62,860 nucleotides of DNA. Origin: Belnapia rosea. GTDB taxonomy: Bacteria; Pseudomonadota; Alphaproteobacteria; Acetobacterales; Acetobacteraceae. A program made the position numbers and the translations under genes. How positions within the stretch are numbered: position 1 is the stretch's first letter; the number at the start of each line of letters is the position of its first letter. Positions 14,209 to 22,588 of the stretch are shown piece after piece. The stretch is taken from positions 1 through 62,860 of the forward strand of contig NZ_FMZX01000023.1 in NCBI RefSeq assembly GCF_900101615.1. Direction: 5' to 3'. Below the pieces are notes generated by a model. It was not told the DNA's origin. It ran no database searches and saw only the letters and a program-made list of their open reading frames with translations.

Positions 14209-16710
14209 CTACAGGGCCGCCTGCAGGATGCGCTCCGACCGGCTCGGCTCGTCGAACCAGCGGCGCAGCTCGGTGGCGGATTCGGGCGGGCCGAAGAAAT
14301 AGCCCTGGGCTTCCGTGCAGCCGGCCTCGCGCACGCGGCGGAGCTGCTCGGCGGTCTCCACCCCCTCGGCCGTCGTCGCCATGCCGAGCTGGTTGGCCAG
14401 ATGCGCGACGGAGTTGACGATGGCGACGCAGTCCGGCCGTGTCGCCATCTCGCGCACGAAGGCCTGGTCGATCTTGATCTTGTCGAAGGGGAAGCTGAGC
14501 AGGTAGCTCAGGGAGGAATAGCGCGTGCCGAAATCGTCGAGCGAGGTGCGGATGCCGGTGCTGCGGAAGGCCTGCAGCACCTCGGCCACGCCACCATCGG
14601 CCTGGAGCAGGGCGCTCTCGGTGATCTCGAGCTCCAGCCGCTGCGGTGCCAGGCCGGATTCGCGCAGCACATGCAGCATGCTGGAGGCGATGTCGGCGGC
14701 ACGGAATTGCAGCGGCGAGAGGTTGACCGCCACCTTGAGCGGGGCAGGCCAAGTCGCGGCTTCCCGCGTCGCCTGCTCCAGCACCCAGCGGCCGACCGTC
14801 TCGATCAGGCCGATTTCCTCCATGATGGGGATGAACTCGGCCGGCGAGACCCGGCCCCTCACCGGATGGCGCCAGCGCAGCAGCGCCTCGAAACCGGCGA
14901 GGCGGTTGGTCTGCAACCCGAAGATGGGCTGGTAGACGACCTCGAGCTGGTTGAGCGGCAGTGCCTCCCTGAGATCGGCCTCCATCGCCAGCCGGGCCTG
15001 GAGCTCGGCCGCCATGCTGCTCTCGAAGAAGCGCCAGGTACGGCGGCCCTCGGCCTTGGCGCGGTAGAGCGCCAGGTCGACATTCTTCAGCATCTGGTCG
15101 GCCGCCGCTGCGCCATCGCCGACGAGTCCCTCGGCGAGGGCGATGCCAATGCTGAGGCCGACCTGGGCGCGATAGCCGAGCAACTCATAGGGGGCGCAAA
15201 CCACGTCGACCAGACGCTGGGCGAGCCCGGCCGCATCCCCTGGCTGGTGGCCATAGGCCTGGAGGATGGCGAATTCGTCGCCGCCCAGGCGGGCGACCAG
15301 GTCGCCCTCGCGCACACAGCCGCGCAGCCGCCGCGCGACGTCCCGCAGCAATGCATCGCCCACCGGATGGCCGAGCGTATCGTTGACGTTCTTGAAATGG
15401 TCGAGATCGAGGAAGAGCAGCGCCAGCCCGCCTTCCCGCCGGCGCCCGACCGCCAGCGCCTCCTCCATCCGCTCGCGGAAGAGCAGGCGGTTGGGCAGGC
15501 CGGTCAGCTCGTCATGATGCGCCATGTAGCTGATGCGGGCCTCGACGCGCCGGCGCTCGGTGATGTCCTCATAGGTGGCGACCCAGCCGCCATCGGCCAT
15601 GGGCTGATGGGAGACAGCGATGGCGCGGCCCTCCCCCCCTTCGCGCCAGAAGGTCCCTGGCCTTCCCTCGGCCAGCAGCGCGTCCTGCGCCTGGCGGAGC
15701 GCGTCGAGCAGTTCCGGCTCGATCCGGCCGGCGGCCTGGATGGCCCGGTGCAGGGCGTGCAGCGAGGTGCCGGCGATGGCATCCGCATCCTCGAGGCCAA
15801 AGAGCTCGAGGAAGCGGCGATTGCAGACGATCAGCCGGCGCTCGGCCCCAAACATGCACAGCGCCTGGGACATGTTGTTGAGCGCCGCGTCGAACCGGGC
15901 GTTCTGCACGTTGAGCTCGGCATCGCGCAGGCGCAGGGCGCGGTATTGCTGCTGTACCTCGCCCATCGCCTCCTGCGCCTGCTCCTTGGCGATGGCGAGC
16001 TGGCGGCCGGTGCGCGTCAGGTCCTGGACCAGCGCATTCACCTCGGCATGGGCGTTGCGGATCAGCCGGTTATGCGCCATCAGCGTGGCAATCAACCCGC
16101 CGCAGCAGAGCAGCAGGGCGACCAGCACGCCGGTGAAGGTCCAGTACAGCCGGCCGAGTTGCTGGATGTCGCCAGAGATAAGGTCGTTGCCATGGGTATA
16201 GGCGACGGCGCCGAGCCGGGTGAGGCGGGGATTCAGCTCGGTGAAGGAATCCAGCATGCGGTCGGCGATGCCGGGCTGGTCGAGCCGCTCGGCAAGCGGC
16301 TGGGCTGCGGCCACGGCGCGGCGGAGCTGGGCGACCGTCGCCTGGCGCTCGGGGTCCTCGCGGATGAAATACGCCACGTCGCCGCTGCCGAAGAGTTGCG
16401 CCCGGTTGGCAACGATGTCGAGCCAAAGCTGGACGGTCTCGAGATTCTCCTCCTCCGGCCGGATCCGGTAGGTGGCGATGGCGGCCTGCAGCCGCACCAC
16501 CTCCAGCACACCCTGGCTGACCAGCCAGGTGACGTTGTAGCGGGAGATGGATGTGAGCGATTGCTGCCGCTGGCTGATGAGCACCGAGACATAGGCCGCA
16601 GCGGCCGCCAGGAAGGCGATGACGATGAGGAAGCCGAAGCGCTGCGAGCGCGGCAAGCCAGCCGGCGACACCACCCGTGGCTGAGGCTCAGGCGGGTCCG
16701 GCTGCGGCAT
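14209..16710 (-). CDS. Membrane-bound PAS-GGDEF-EAL bifunctional cyclic-di-GMP enzyme
   Basis: Signalling protein of 833 residues. Two membrane helices (about 25-45 and 191-213) bracket a helical periplasmic sensor of about 145 residues. A coiled region, a PAS domain (about 270-385), GGDEF and EAL follow. The GGDEF motif is intact (RLGGDEF, 474-480) and preceded by an RxxD inhibitory site (REGD, 467-470). The EAL domain has GFEALLRW, ITESALL, DDFGTRYSSLSYL, DKIKID, AEGVET and QGYFFGPP. Both synthesis and hydrolysis of cyclic di-GMP are therefore possible. The start lies three bases after the stop of the molybdopterin-fold gene, so the two form an operon and probably a sensor pair. Confidence 0.95.
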   Translation of the reverse strand: MPQPDPPEPQPRVVSPAGLPRSQRFGFLIVIAFLAAAAAYVSVLISQRQQSLTSISRYNVTWLVSQGVLEVVRLQAAIATYRIRPEEENLETVQLWLDIVANRAQLFGSGDVAYFIREDPERQATVAQLRRAVAAAQPLAERLDQPGIADRMLDSFTELNPRLTRLGAVAYTHGNDLISGDIQQLGRLYWTFTGVLVALLLCCGGLIATLMAHNRLIRNAHAEVNALVQDLTRTGRQLAIAKEQAQEAMGEVQQQYRALRLRDAELNVQNARFDAALNNMSQALCMFGAERRLIVCNRRFLELFGLEDADAIAGTSLHALHRAIQAAGRIEPELLDALRQAQDALLAEGRPGTFWREGGEGRAIAVSHQPMADGGWVATYEDITERRRVEARISYMAHHDELTGLPNRLLFRERMEEALAVGRRREGGLALLFLDLDHFKNVNDTLGHPVGDALLRDVARRLRGCVREGDLVARLGGDEFAILQAYGHQPGDAAGLAQRLVDVVCAPYELLGYRAQVGLSIGIALAEGLVGDGAAAADQMLKNVDLALYRAKAEGRRTWRFFESSMAAELQARLAMEADLREALPLNQLEVVYQPIFGLQTNRLAGFEALLRWRHPVRGRVSPAEFIPIMEEIGLIETVGRWVLEQATREAATWPAPLKVAVNLSPLQFRAADIASSMLHVLRESGLAPQRLELEITESALLQADGGVAEVLQAFRSTGIRTSLDDFGTRYSSLSYLLSFPFDKIKIDQAFVREMATRPDCVAIVNSVAHLANQLGMATTAEGVETAEQLRRVREAGCTEAQGYFFGPPESATELRRWFDEPSRSERILQAAL

Positions 16711-16713
16711 CGG

Positions 16714-17259
16714 CTAATGGACGACCAGGCGCGCCAGCTGCCAGGCGGAGCGGCCATAGTAGCGGGGGGACTTCAGCGCCGGGTCCGAGTCATAGGGGTA
16801 GACGATGAAGAGCGGCCCCTTGTCCCGCACGGTGAGGTAGTGGCCGTCGCGCTTCAGCGCCAGCAGCACGTCGTAGCGGGCGAAGTCCGCGATCGGGATT
16901 TCGGTCGAATAGTCATTGAGGGCGATAGCCCGCACCGACTCGCCCTGGGCGCCGATCCGCTGCAGCAGCCTGGCCATCGGCACGCCCTCGAAGGTGACCG
17001 GGCCGTCATACCAGGGTGTCGCGGTGGTGAAGGAGGTCATGCCGATCTCCTCCAGCATCGCGCGGTCGAAACGGGCGGCATCGCCGTCATTGGTCACGCC
17101 GATCCGGCCCGAGACCGACAGGATGACCCGTCCGGATGGCGCAGGCAGAGGCGGCGCGGGCTGCGCCGAAGGGGAGGCAGGCTGGGCCGAAGCACCGCTG
17201 AAGGCCAGGGGCGAAAGGCTGAGCCCCAGCATCAGTCGGCGTCGCTCGATCTGCTGCAT
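16714..17259 (-). CDS. Exported molybdopterin-binding-fold protein lacking any cysteine
   Basis: Exported protein of 181 residues with signal peptide QIERRRLMLGLSLSPLAFSGASA and a Pro-rich linker, then a domain resembling the oxidoreductase molybdopterin-binding fold (SUOX-like). Recognisable parts are VILSVSGRIG, TATPWYDGPVTFEGVPM, LNDYSTEIPIADFARYDVLL, and KGPLFIVYPYDSD with RSAWQL near the end. There is no cysteine anywhere, so the canonical Cys ligand of molybdenum is missing. It lies immediately upstream of the membrane GGDEF-EAL gene and is likely a periplasmic ligand-binding partner. The start at 17259 begins the signal peptide; an in-frame ATG at 17289 is an alternative. Confidence 0.8.
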   Translation of the reverse strand: MQQIERRRLMLGLSLSPLAFSGASAQPASPSAQPAPPLPAPSGRVILSVSGRIGVTNDGDAARFDRAMLEEIGMTSFTTATPWYDGPVTFEGVPMARLLQRIGAQGESVRAIALNDYSTEIPIADFARYDVLLALKRDGHYLTVRDKGPLFIVYPYDSDPALKSPRYYGRSAWQLARLVVH

Positions 17260-17441
17260 CCTTCGACCTGCCCTCTTGGCTGCGATCATGGCCGCCAGTC
17301 CCCAGACTTCGACCAGCCCCACCGCCTGACCAACCGGTTCAATCCGGATGCCGAGCCGGTGGGACCCAAACCATATAAACGAGAAAGGGGAGGCTTTGCA
17401 GCGTCGTATTTTACGATATCGACAAGGATCGCAACCCGAGC

Positions 17442-17765
17442 TCAACCAGCGAGCACGAGGCGGCAACCAAGCCCCTCGGGTCGGCTGATCTGCACCTCGG
17501 TGACGTCGTACCGCTCCTTGCGCAATTCCCGCGCGAACCAGCGCGCCAGCTCCTCCATCGTGGGCGTCTCCAGCACGTCGTTGAGGCAACGGTGGTCGAC
17601 GCCGCGGCGGATGCGCAGCAATTCGTCGCGGAAGGTCTCGGCGTTGAGGAAGCCGTCCTCCGCCTCCCGTATCGAGACCCGAACGATATAGGTATGGCCA
17701 TGCATATCGTAGTCGGCAAAGCGATGCGCGGCCGAAACGGTACATTCTGCCCATATCGTCATCAT
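17442..17765 (-). CDS. 6-carboxytetrahydropterin synthase (QueD/PTPS)-like protein without the catalytic cysteine
   Basis: A 107-residue T-fold protein. Zinc ligands are visible as SAAHRF and HGHTY. The conserved VDHRCLND and PTMEELARWFARELRK segments of QueD/PTPS proteins follow. In QueD a catalytic Cys lies in the loop just before HGH; here that loop (ADYDM) is shortened and has no Cys. The protein may therefore bind a pterin without the usual chemistry, or belong to a divergent PTPS branch. Two adjacent ATG codons (17765 and 17762) can start it. It lies about 225 bases downstream of the zinc metallopeptidase gene on the same strand. Confidence 0.75.
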   Translation of the reverse strand: MMTIWAECTVSAAHRFADYDMHGHTYIVRVSIREAEDGFLNAETFRDELLRIRRGVDHRCLNDVLETPTMEELARWFARELRKERYDVTEVQISRPEGLGCRLVLAG

Positions 17766-17990
17766 GGGAAGGGGCTCTCCCCCACGGCTGGGCCTCGGCT
17801 CCTGCCGGGCGAGGTCCAGGGGGGTTCCAGTCGCGGATGACAGAGTGTCATGACCCGCGATTAATGTAGCATCAAGTTTTGCCATTTCTCTCACGAGTTG
17901 TGAAACGCGGGACAGTTTCGCCTAAAAACTGCGAGATGTTAACCCATAGGTTGCTCTCGAGCAAAGCTTTCCCGTTCCAGTGCCGTGACA

Positions 17991-19094
17991 TCATCGTGCC
18001 GGCCCGCCAACAAGCTCGCCTCCCCGTACCAGCGCATGGATGTAGCCGAGCTTGGCGATGGCCGGGGCCGAGAGCACGAAGGGATAGAGGTCCGGCGCCC
18101 CCATGCAGCGGTTCAGGCTGTTCGCTGCATAGGTCAGGGGCAGCCAGGCCTCGATCAACTCCTCGATCGTTACCGCTCCATAAGGGTCGAAGTCGATCTT
18201 AGCCGCCAGCACCTCGGCCGTTTGCTCAGCCTGGGGCAGCCGCGGGCGGAGGCGGAGACCGAATGCGGCGGCCATCTCCAGCGTGTCGACGATATGCAGG
18301 TAATGCGCCCAGGTCTCGGCGAAATCCTCCCAGGGGTGGGCGGTGGCATAGGCGCTGACATAGGCATCCTGCCAATCCGGCGGGGCGCCATTGGCATAAT
18401 GCGCCTGCAGCGCCTGGCCATAATCCTGGCTGTCATCGCCAAAGACGGCACGGCAATCCTCGAGCCGCCCCGCATCGCGCACCAGCAGGTCCCAGTAGTG
18501 GTGCCCGGTCTCGTGCCGGACATGGCCCAGCAGGGTGCGGTAGGGCTCGCCCATGGCAGTGCGACGGCGCTCGCGCTCGGCATCGTCGGCCTCGGAGAGG
18601 GCGAGGGTGATGATGCCCTCGTCATGCCCGGTGAGCACCTTGGGCCCGTCCGGCGGATCGGCCAGCACGTCGAAGACGAGGCCATGCTGCGGGTCGTCCA
18701 CCCGGTTGGCGAGCGGCAGGCCCAGCCGGCTCAACGTATAGAACAGCCGGTGCAGCGCGCTCTGCCAGCGTTGCCAGGCGAACAGGTTCATGGGCTCGGT
18801 GAGGTCGGGAACGGTGCGGTTGTGCCGGCAGGTGGCGCAGAAGACCTCCTCCGAATCTGCCTGCACCAGCCAGTTGCAGGCCTCGTACTGCGCATTGGCG
18901 CAGAGCCGCATCCGGGAATTGGGCATGGCAAGCGGACGCCAGAGCTGGGTGCCCTCCGCACTCGTCTCGAGCGGTTCCAGGGCGGAGAGGTCCATATTAT
19001 CCGAGAGGAAGCCCAGCGTATGGCCGGAGCGCTCGCAGCGGATGTTCTCGAAATACAGAACCTGGGCGCAGGCCTGGCAATGGAAGAGCTTCAT
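17991..19094 (-). CDS. Putative zinc-binding metallopeptidase with N-terminal zinc ribbon (COG4307/DUF2248-like)
   Basis: A 367-residue cytosolic protein. The N terminus MKLFHCQACAQVLYFENIRC and Cys 65, 73, 86 and 89 form zinc-ribbon-like pairs. The peptidase motif HETGH is at 194-198, in the context GHVRHETGHHYWD. A downstream region WEDFAETWAHYLHIVDTLE supplies acidic and His candidates for a third ligand. This family is recurrently found beside transglutaminase and ATP-grasp amidoligase genes, and here it is the last gene of such an operon. It may remove or process a peptide tag made by the system; that is inference. It follows the transglutaminase by 84 bases. Confidence 0.85.
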   Translation of the reverse strand: MKLFHCQACAQVLYFENIRCERSGHTLGFLSDNMDLSALEPLETSAEGTQLWRPLAMPNSRMRLCANAQYEACNWLVQADSEEVFCATCRHNRTVPDLTEPMNLFAWQRWQSALHRLFYTLSRLGLPLANRVDDPQHGLVFDVLADPPDGPKVLTGHDEGIITLALSEADDAERERRRTAMGEPYRTLLGHVRHETGHHYWDLLVRDAGRLEDCRAVFGDDSQDYGQALQAHYANGAPPDWQDAYVSAYATAHPWEDFAETWAHYLHIVDTLEMAAAFGLRLRPRLPQAEQTAEVLAAKIDFDPYGAVTIEELIEAWLPLTYAANSLNRCMGAPDLYPFVLSAPAIAKLGYIHALVRGGELVGGPAR

Positions 19095-19178
19095 GGGGGG
19101 ACCTTGTCGCAGAACCGGAGCGGCGCCGGCCGCACGGCGCGGGCAGGACGCGCCGAAGGCCCAATGGTTCCGCCCCGT

Positions 19179-20069
19179 TCAGCCCGCCGCCTCCACTGCC
19201 AGCGGCTCGAGGTCCACGCCGATCGTCAGGCCATGCGCCCCGCCGCCCAGCACCACGCCACTGACCGGGCTGACATCGGCATAGTCGCGCCCCCAGCCCA
19301 CCACGAGGTGTTCGTCCCGCACCACCGCGTTGTTGGTCGGATCGAGATCCACCCAGCCATGCTCCGGTCCCAGCCAGCATCCCACCCAGGCATGCGACTG
19401 GTCGGCGCCGCGCCGCCGCGGCTGGCCAGGGGGAGTCAGGGTGCGGATATAGCCGGAGACATAGCGTGCCGGTAGGCCGAGCGCCCGCAGCGCGCTGATC
19501 ATCACATGCGAGAAGTCCTGACAGACGCCCTGGCGCCGCTTCAGCACCTCGGCCACCGGCGTCGCCAGGCTGGTGGCGCCGGGGCGATAGGCGAATTCGC
19601 GGCGGATGCGGGTGTTCAGCTCCAGCAGCCCCTCCAGCACCGGGCGGCCTCTCGGAAAGCTTTCGGCGGCATAGGCGCCGGCCGCGGCTTCGATCGGCAC
19701 CATCGGGCTGTCGAAGGTGAATTCGGCCGCCTGCCAGGCGGCAGGGCCGCCGGCCCGGGCGCAGGCGGCCACCCGCTCCCAGGGCAGGGTCGCGGCGGCC
19801 GGCGGCGGGGCGGGGAAGCCGACCTCGACCACCGCCTCCCCCACCACCTCGAAAGTCGCATGCGGCTGGTCGAGGAAGAGCCAGGTGACGTGGTTGCCGA
19901 AATGGTCGAGCGCGTCACGCCGGCGGGAGGCAGCGGGCACCGCGGTGATCCCCGCCGAGAGCACGCGCTGTCCGGGCAGGTCGCGCGGCCTCAGATGCAG
20001 CAGATGCGCGGCGAGGTCCACGGTGCTGCCATAGTCGTAGCGCGTGCTGTGACGGACGCTGTAGATCAC
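19179..20069 (-). CDS. Transglutaminase-like protease-fold protein (COG1305)
   Basis: A 296-residue protein with the N-terminal beta domain MIYSVRHSTRYDYGSTVDLA typical of bacterial transglutaminase-like proteins, then the papain-like core. The catalytic triad is Cys183 in QGVCQDFSHVM, His226 in DQSHAWVG and Asp243 in WVDLDPTNN. There is no signal peptide, so it acts in the cytosol. It starts with GTG overlapping the stop of the ATP-grasp/alpha-E gene (GTGA), showing coupling. In amidoligase operons such proteins are thought to make or break amide bonds of glutamate or glutamine peptides; the substrate is unknown. Confidence 0.92.
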   Translation of the reverse strand: MIYSVRHSTRYDYGSTVDLAAHLLHLRPRDLPGQRVLSAGITAVPAASRRRDALDHFGNHVTWLFLDQPHATFEVVGEAVVEVGFPAPPPAAATLPWERVAACARAGGPAAWQAAEFTFDSPMVPIEAAAGAYAAESFPRGRPVLEGLLELNTRIRREFAYRPGATSLATPVAEVLKRRQGVCQDFSHVMISALRALGLPARYVSGYIRTLTPPGQPRRRGADQSHAWVGCWLGPEHGWVDLDPTNNAVVRDEHLVVGWGRDYADVSPVSGVVLGGGAHGLTIGVDLEPLAVEAAG

Positions 20070-22588
20070 GCGGCGCCGCGCAGCCGACCGCCCGGGGCCG
20101 CAGGGCCGAGGCTGTGCGCCGCCGGCAGCAGGGTGAAGTAGCGGCGGGCGATGCGGTTCGAGAGGGCCGCGACGGCGCCCTCCATCGCGCGCAGCCGCGG
20201 CGGAAGGCCCAGCGCCACCTCCGCCTGCGCCGCTGCAGTCGCGACATCCCGCACCATGGCCCTCGCATCCTTTAGCAATTGCCCGGCAGCGAGGCCGAGA
20301 GGGGACTCGGCATCGCCATCCAGTTCCACCAGCATGTCGCGGGCGGCGGCCAGCTGGAAGGCCAGGCCGCGCGGATTCCCCTCATCGGCGAGCACGAGAT
20401 CGAGCACCGGCCCGGCCTGCAGGGCAGTCAGGTAGCGGCTGCGATAGGTGATCACCGAATCCCGCAGCTCCAACGCCAGCCGCAGCCCGGGTTCCAGCCG
20501 GGCCGGCTGGGCCGCGGCGCCGGGCTGGTCGAGGGCGCGGGCGATCTCGGCGGCGATCGCCTGGGCGCGCTCCACCCGGCGGCCGAGATCGAGGAAGAGC
20601 CGGCCGCCGCCGCGCACCATGTTCTCGGCGGCGAGGCCGGCGACGGTCGCGGCGAAGGAAAGGATGGCGTTGCTCGCCTCCTCCAGCCGCTCGAGGCCGA
20701 GCGTCTCCTCCCGCGCCTGCGGCACCGGGCGGATCTGGGCAGCGAGTTGGCGGAGGCCCTGATGCAGCGCGAGCTGCATCTCGCCGGTCAGCCGGTCGCG
20801 CAGCAGCTCGGCCAGGTGCGAGACGCGGCCGAGCTGGGCAGCGACCGGCCCGCCCTCGCACATGGCCCGCAGCAGGGCGCGGGTCAGCGCCCGGGCACCC
20901 AGCCCATGCGCCCCGGCCTTGGCGGTCTCGGCATCCAGCAGCTCGGCACGGACGAGGCAGGCGAAGAGGCTGCGGAGCTCGGCGAGCTCCCGCGGTGTCG
21001 GCGAGGCGCGGCTGAGCCGGCTGGCACCGGCGCGCAGCAGGCGGGCGGCGCTCTCCAGCCGCTCCAGGTAACGGCCGAGCCAGAAGAAATTGTCGGCGAC
21101 GCGGCTCGGCAACTCGCCTGAGGTGCGGCGAATCGGCAGCGGCGCGAAGCCGCTGCCGCGCGGCCCCTGGATCGCCGCATCCTCCTCGGCCGGAATCCAG
21201 ACATCCTTGGTGACGGTGGGGCCGGGCCGCGCCTCGTCCAGCACCCGGACGAGGCCACCCGGCAAGGCCCGCCAGCCCCGGCCGTCGAAGACGAGGAAGA
21301 GGCGCAGCATGACCGGGCGCGGCACCAGCCCTTCCGCCCCGACACAGGGAGCAACCGAGGGGGTGAGCACCTCGGAGAGGGCAAAGTCCTGCGGCGCGGC
21401 GGCGATGCGGGCGAGCAGCGCGGCGCGGGACTCGGGCTCCAGGCTGGACGGGCGGAGCGAATGGATGGTGCCGTCCACGGCCCGGCGCACCAGCCAGGCG
21501 TCGAGATCCGCCTCGGCCTCGGCGCGGGCCTCGGCCTCGCCGAGCCACAGAGTGCGGGCGCCCTTCAGCCGCAGCGCCTCCCCCAGCAGGCGCGGGGCAA
21601 GGCGGGGGAGGAAGGCGGCAAGGCCAGGCGCCTCGGCGCAGCCCGTGCCCGGGTCGTTGACGATCTTCACCGCGCCGCCGCGGGCGGCGTCGAGCAGGCC
21701 GGCGATGCCATGCGCCATGCTGGATTCAAGCTCCAGCGGGTCGATGGTGCGGCCGTCCTGCCGGCGCAGCAGGACATCCACGCGCTGCAGGCCGCGCAGG
21801 GTCTTCAGGTAGAGCACGCCGTCGCGTACCGTCAGGTCGCCGCCCTCGACCAGGGCGCAGGACAGTTCGCGCGAGAGGATCACCTGCTCGAACCAGAGCG
21901 GGCTGGCATGGCCGGTGGTCAGCAGGGCGACGCCGGGATTGCCGCCGGGCGCGCCGGGGGCCAGGTCCTGCAACGCGTCCTGCCAGATATCGAAGAAGGG
22001 GCCGAGCTGGCGCAGCTCCCGCGAGCGGAGGAATTCCGGCATGTGGCGGGAGAGGGCGCGGCGGTTCTCCAATACATGGGCGAGGCCGGTCGGGCTCGCC
22101 GTGCGGTCGGCGACGACGCGCCAGTCGCCATCCGGGGCGCGGACCAGGTCGGCGGCATAGAGATGCAGCAGCGGCCCGTCGCGCCGGCCTTCCGGCGCCC
22201 GGCAGGGGCGGAGGAAGGCCGGGTTGGCGTGGATGAGGGCGGGCGGCAGCGCCCCCTCGGCCAGGAGGCGCTGCGGGCCATAGACATCCTGCAGCACCGC
22301 CTCCAGCAGCGTGGCGCGCTGGGCGAGGCCGGCCTCCAGCGTGGCGAATTCAGCGGCCGGAAGGATCAGCGGCATCGGATCGCAGCGCCAGGAGGTGGCG
22401 GGGGTGCCATCCTGCGGGGCGAGGAGGCTGGTCACCCCCTCATCGGCGAAGAAGCGGTCGATGAGCAGGGCGCGCTCGGCCAGCACCCCCCGTCCGAGAT
22501 CGGCCAGCGCCCCGAGCAGGGGGCGCCAATGGGGCCGGAAGCCGCCGGCGCCATCCACCATCTCATCCAGCGGGGCGCCGTCCGGCAC
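20066..22588 (-). CDS. Circularly permuted ATP-grasp and alpha-E domain fusion protein (COG2308-COG2307)
   Basis: An 840-residue fusion. Residues about 20-490 are a circularly permuted ATP-grasp ligase with segments such as WRVVADRTASPTGLAHVLEN, FLRSRELRQLGPFFDIWQDA and VKIVNDPGTGCAEAPGLAAF. From about 495 the all-helical alpha-E domain begins SRVADNFFWLGRYLERLESA. ATP-grasp enzymes of this class form amide bonds from carboxylates with ATP. The alpha-E domain is known only from these systems. Translation starts with GTG directly after the TAG of the DUF2126 gene and its stop overlaps the next transglutaminase. The two modules are separate proteins in many genomes and fused here. Confidence 0.93.
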   Translation of the reverse strand: MPDGAPLDEMVDGAGGFRPHWRPLLGALADLGRGVLAERALLIDRFFADEGVTSLLAPQDGTPATSWRCDPMPLILPAAEFATLEAGLAQRATLLEAVLQDVYGPQRLLAEGALPPALIHANPAFLRPCRAPEGRRDGPLLHLYAADLVRAPDGDWRVVADRTASPTGLAHVLENRRALSRHMPEFLRSRELRQLGPFFDIWQDALQDLAPGAPGGNPGVALLTTGHASPLWFEQVILSRELSCALVEGGDLTVRDGVLYLKTLRGLQRVDVLLRRQDGRTIDPLELESSMAHGIAGLLDAARGGAVKIVNDPGTGCAEAPGLAAFLPRLAPRLLGEALRLKGARTLWLGEAEARAEAEADLDAWLVRRAVDGTIHSLRPSSLEPESRAALLARIAAAPQDFALSEVLTPSVAPCVGAEGLVPRPVMLRLFLVFDGRGWRALPGGLVRVLDEARPGPTVTKDVWIPAEEDAAIQGPRGSGFAPLPIRRTSGELPSRVADNFFWLGRYLERLESAARLLRAGASRLSRASPTPRELAELRSLFACLVRAELLDAETAKAGAHGLGARALTRALLRAMCEGGPVAAQLGRVSHLAELLRDRLTGEMQLALHQGLRQLAAQIRPVPQAREETLGLERLEEASNAILSFAATVAGLAAENMVRGGGRLFLDLGRRVERAQAIAAEIARALDQPGAAAQPARLEPGLRLALELRDSVITYRSRYLTALQAGPVLDLVLADEGNPRGLAFQLAAARDMLVELDGDAESPLGLAAGQLLKDARAMVRDVATAAAQAEVALGLPPRLRAMEGAVAALSNRIARRYFTLLPAAHSLGPAAPGGRLRGAA

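Noticed and set aside
14185-17691. A 1168-codon plus-strand frame opposite the GGDEF-EAL gene
   Set aside because: Shadow frame; the minus-strand protein has all expected signalling motifs.
17260-17754. N-terminal extension of the molybdopterin-fold gene to 17754
   Set aside because: The extension overlaps the QueD-like gene and has no conserved sequence; the signal peptide begins at 17259.
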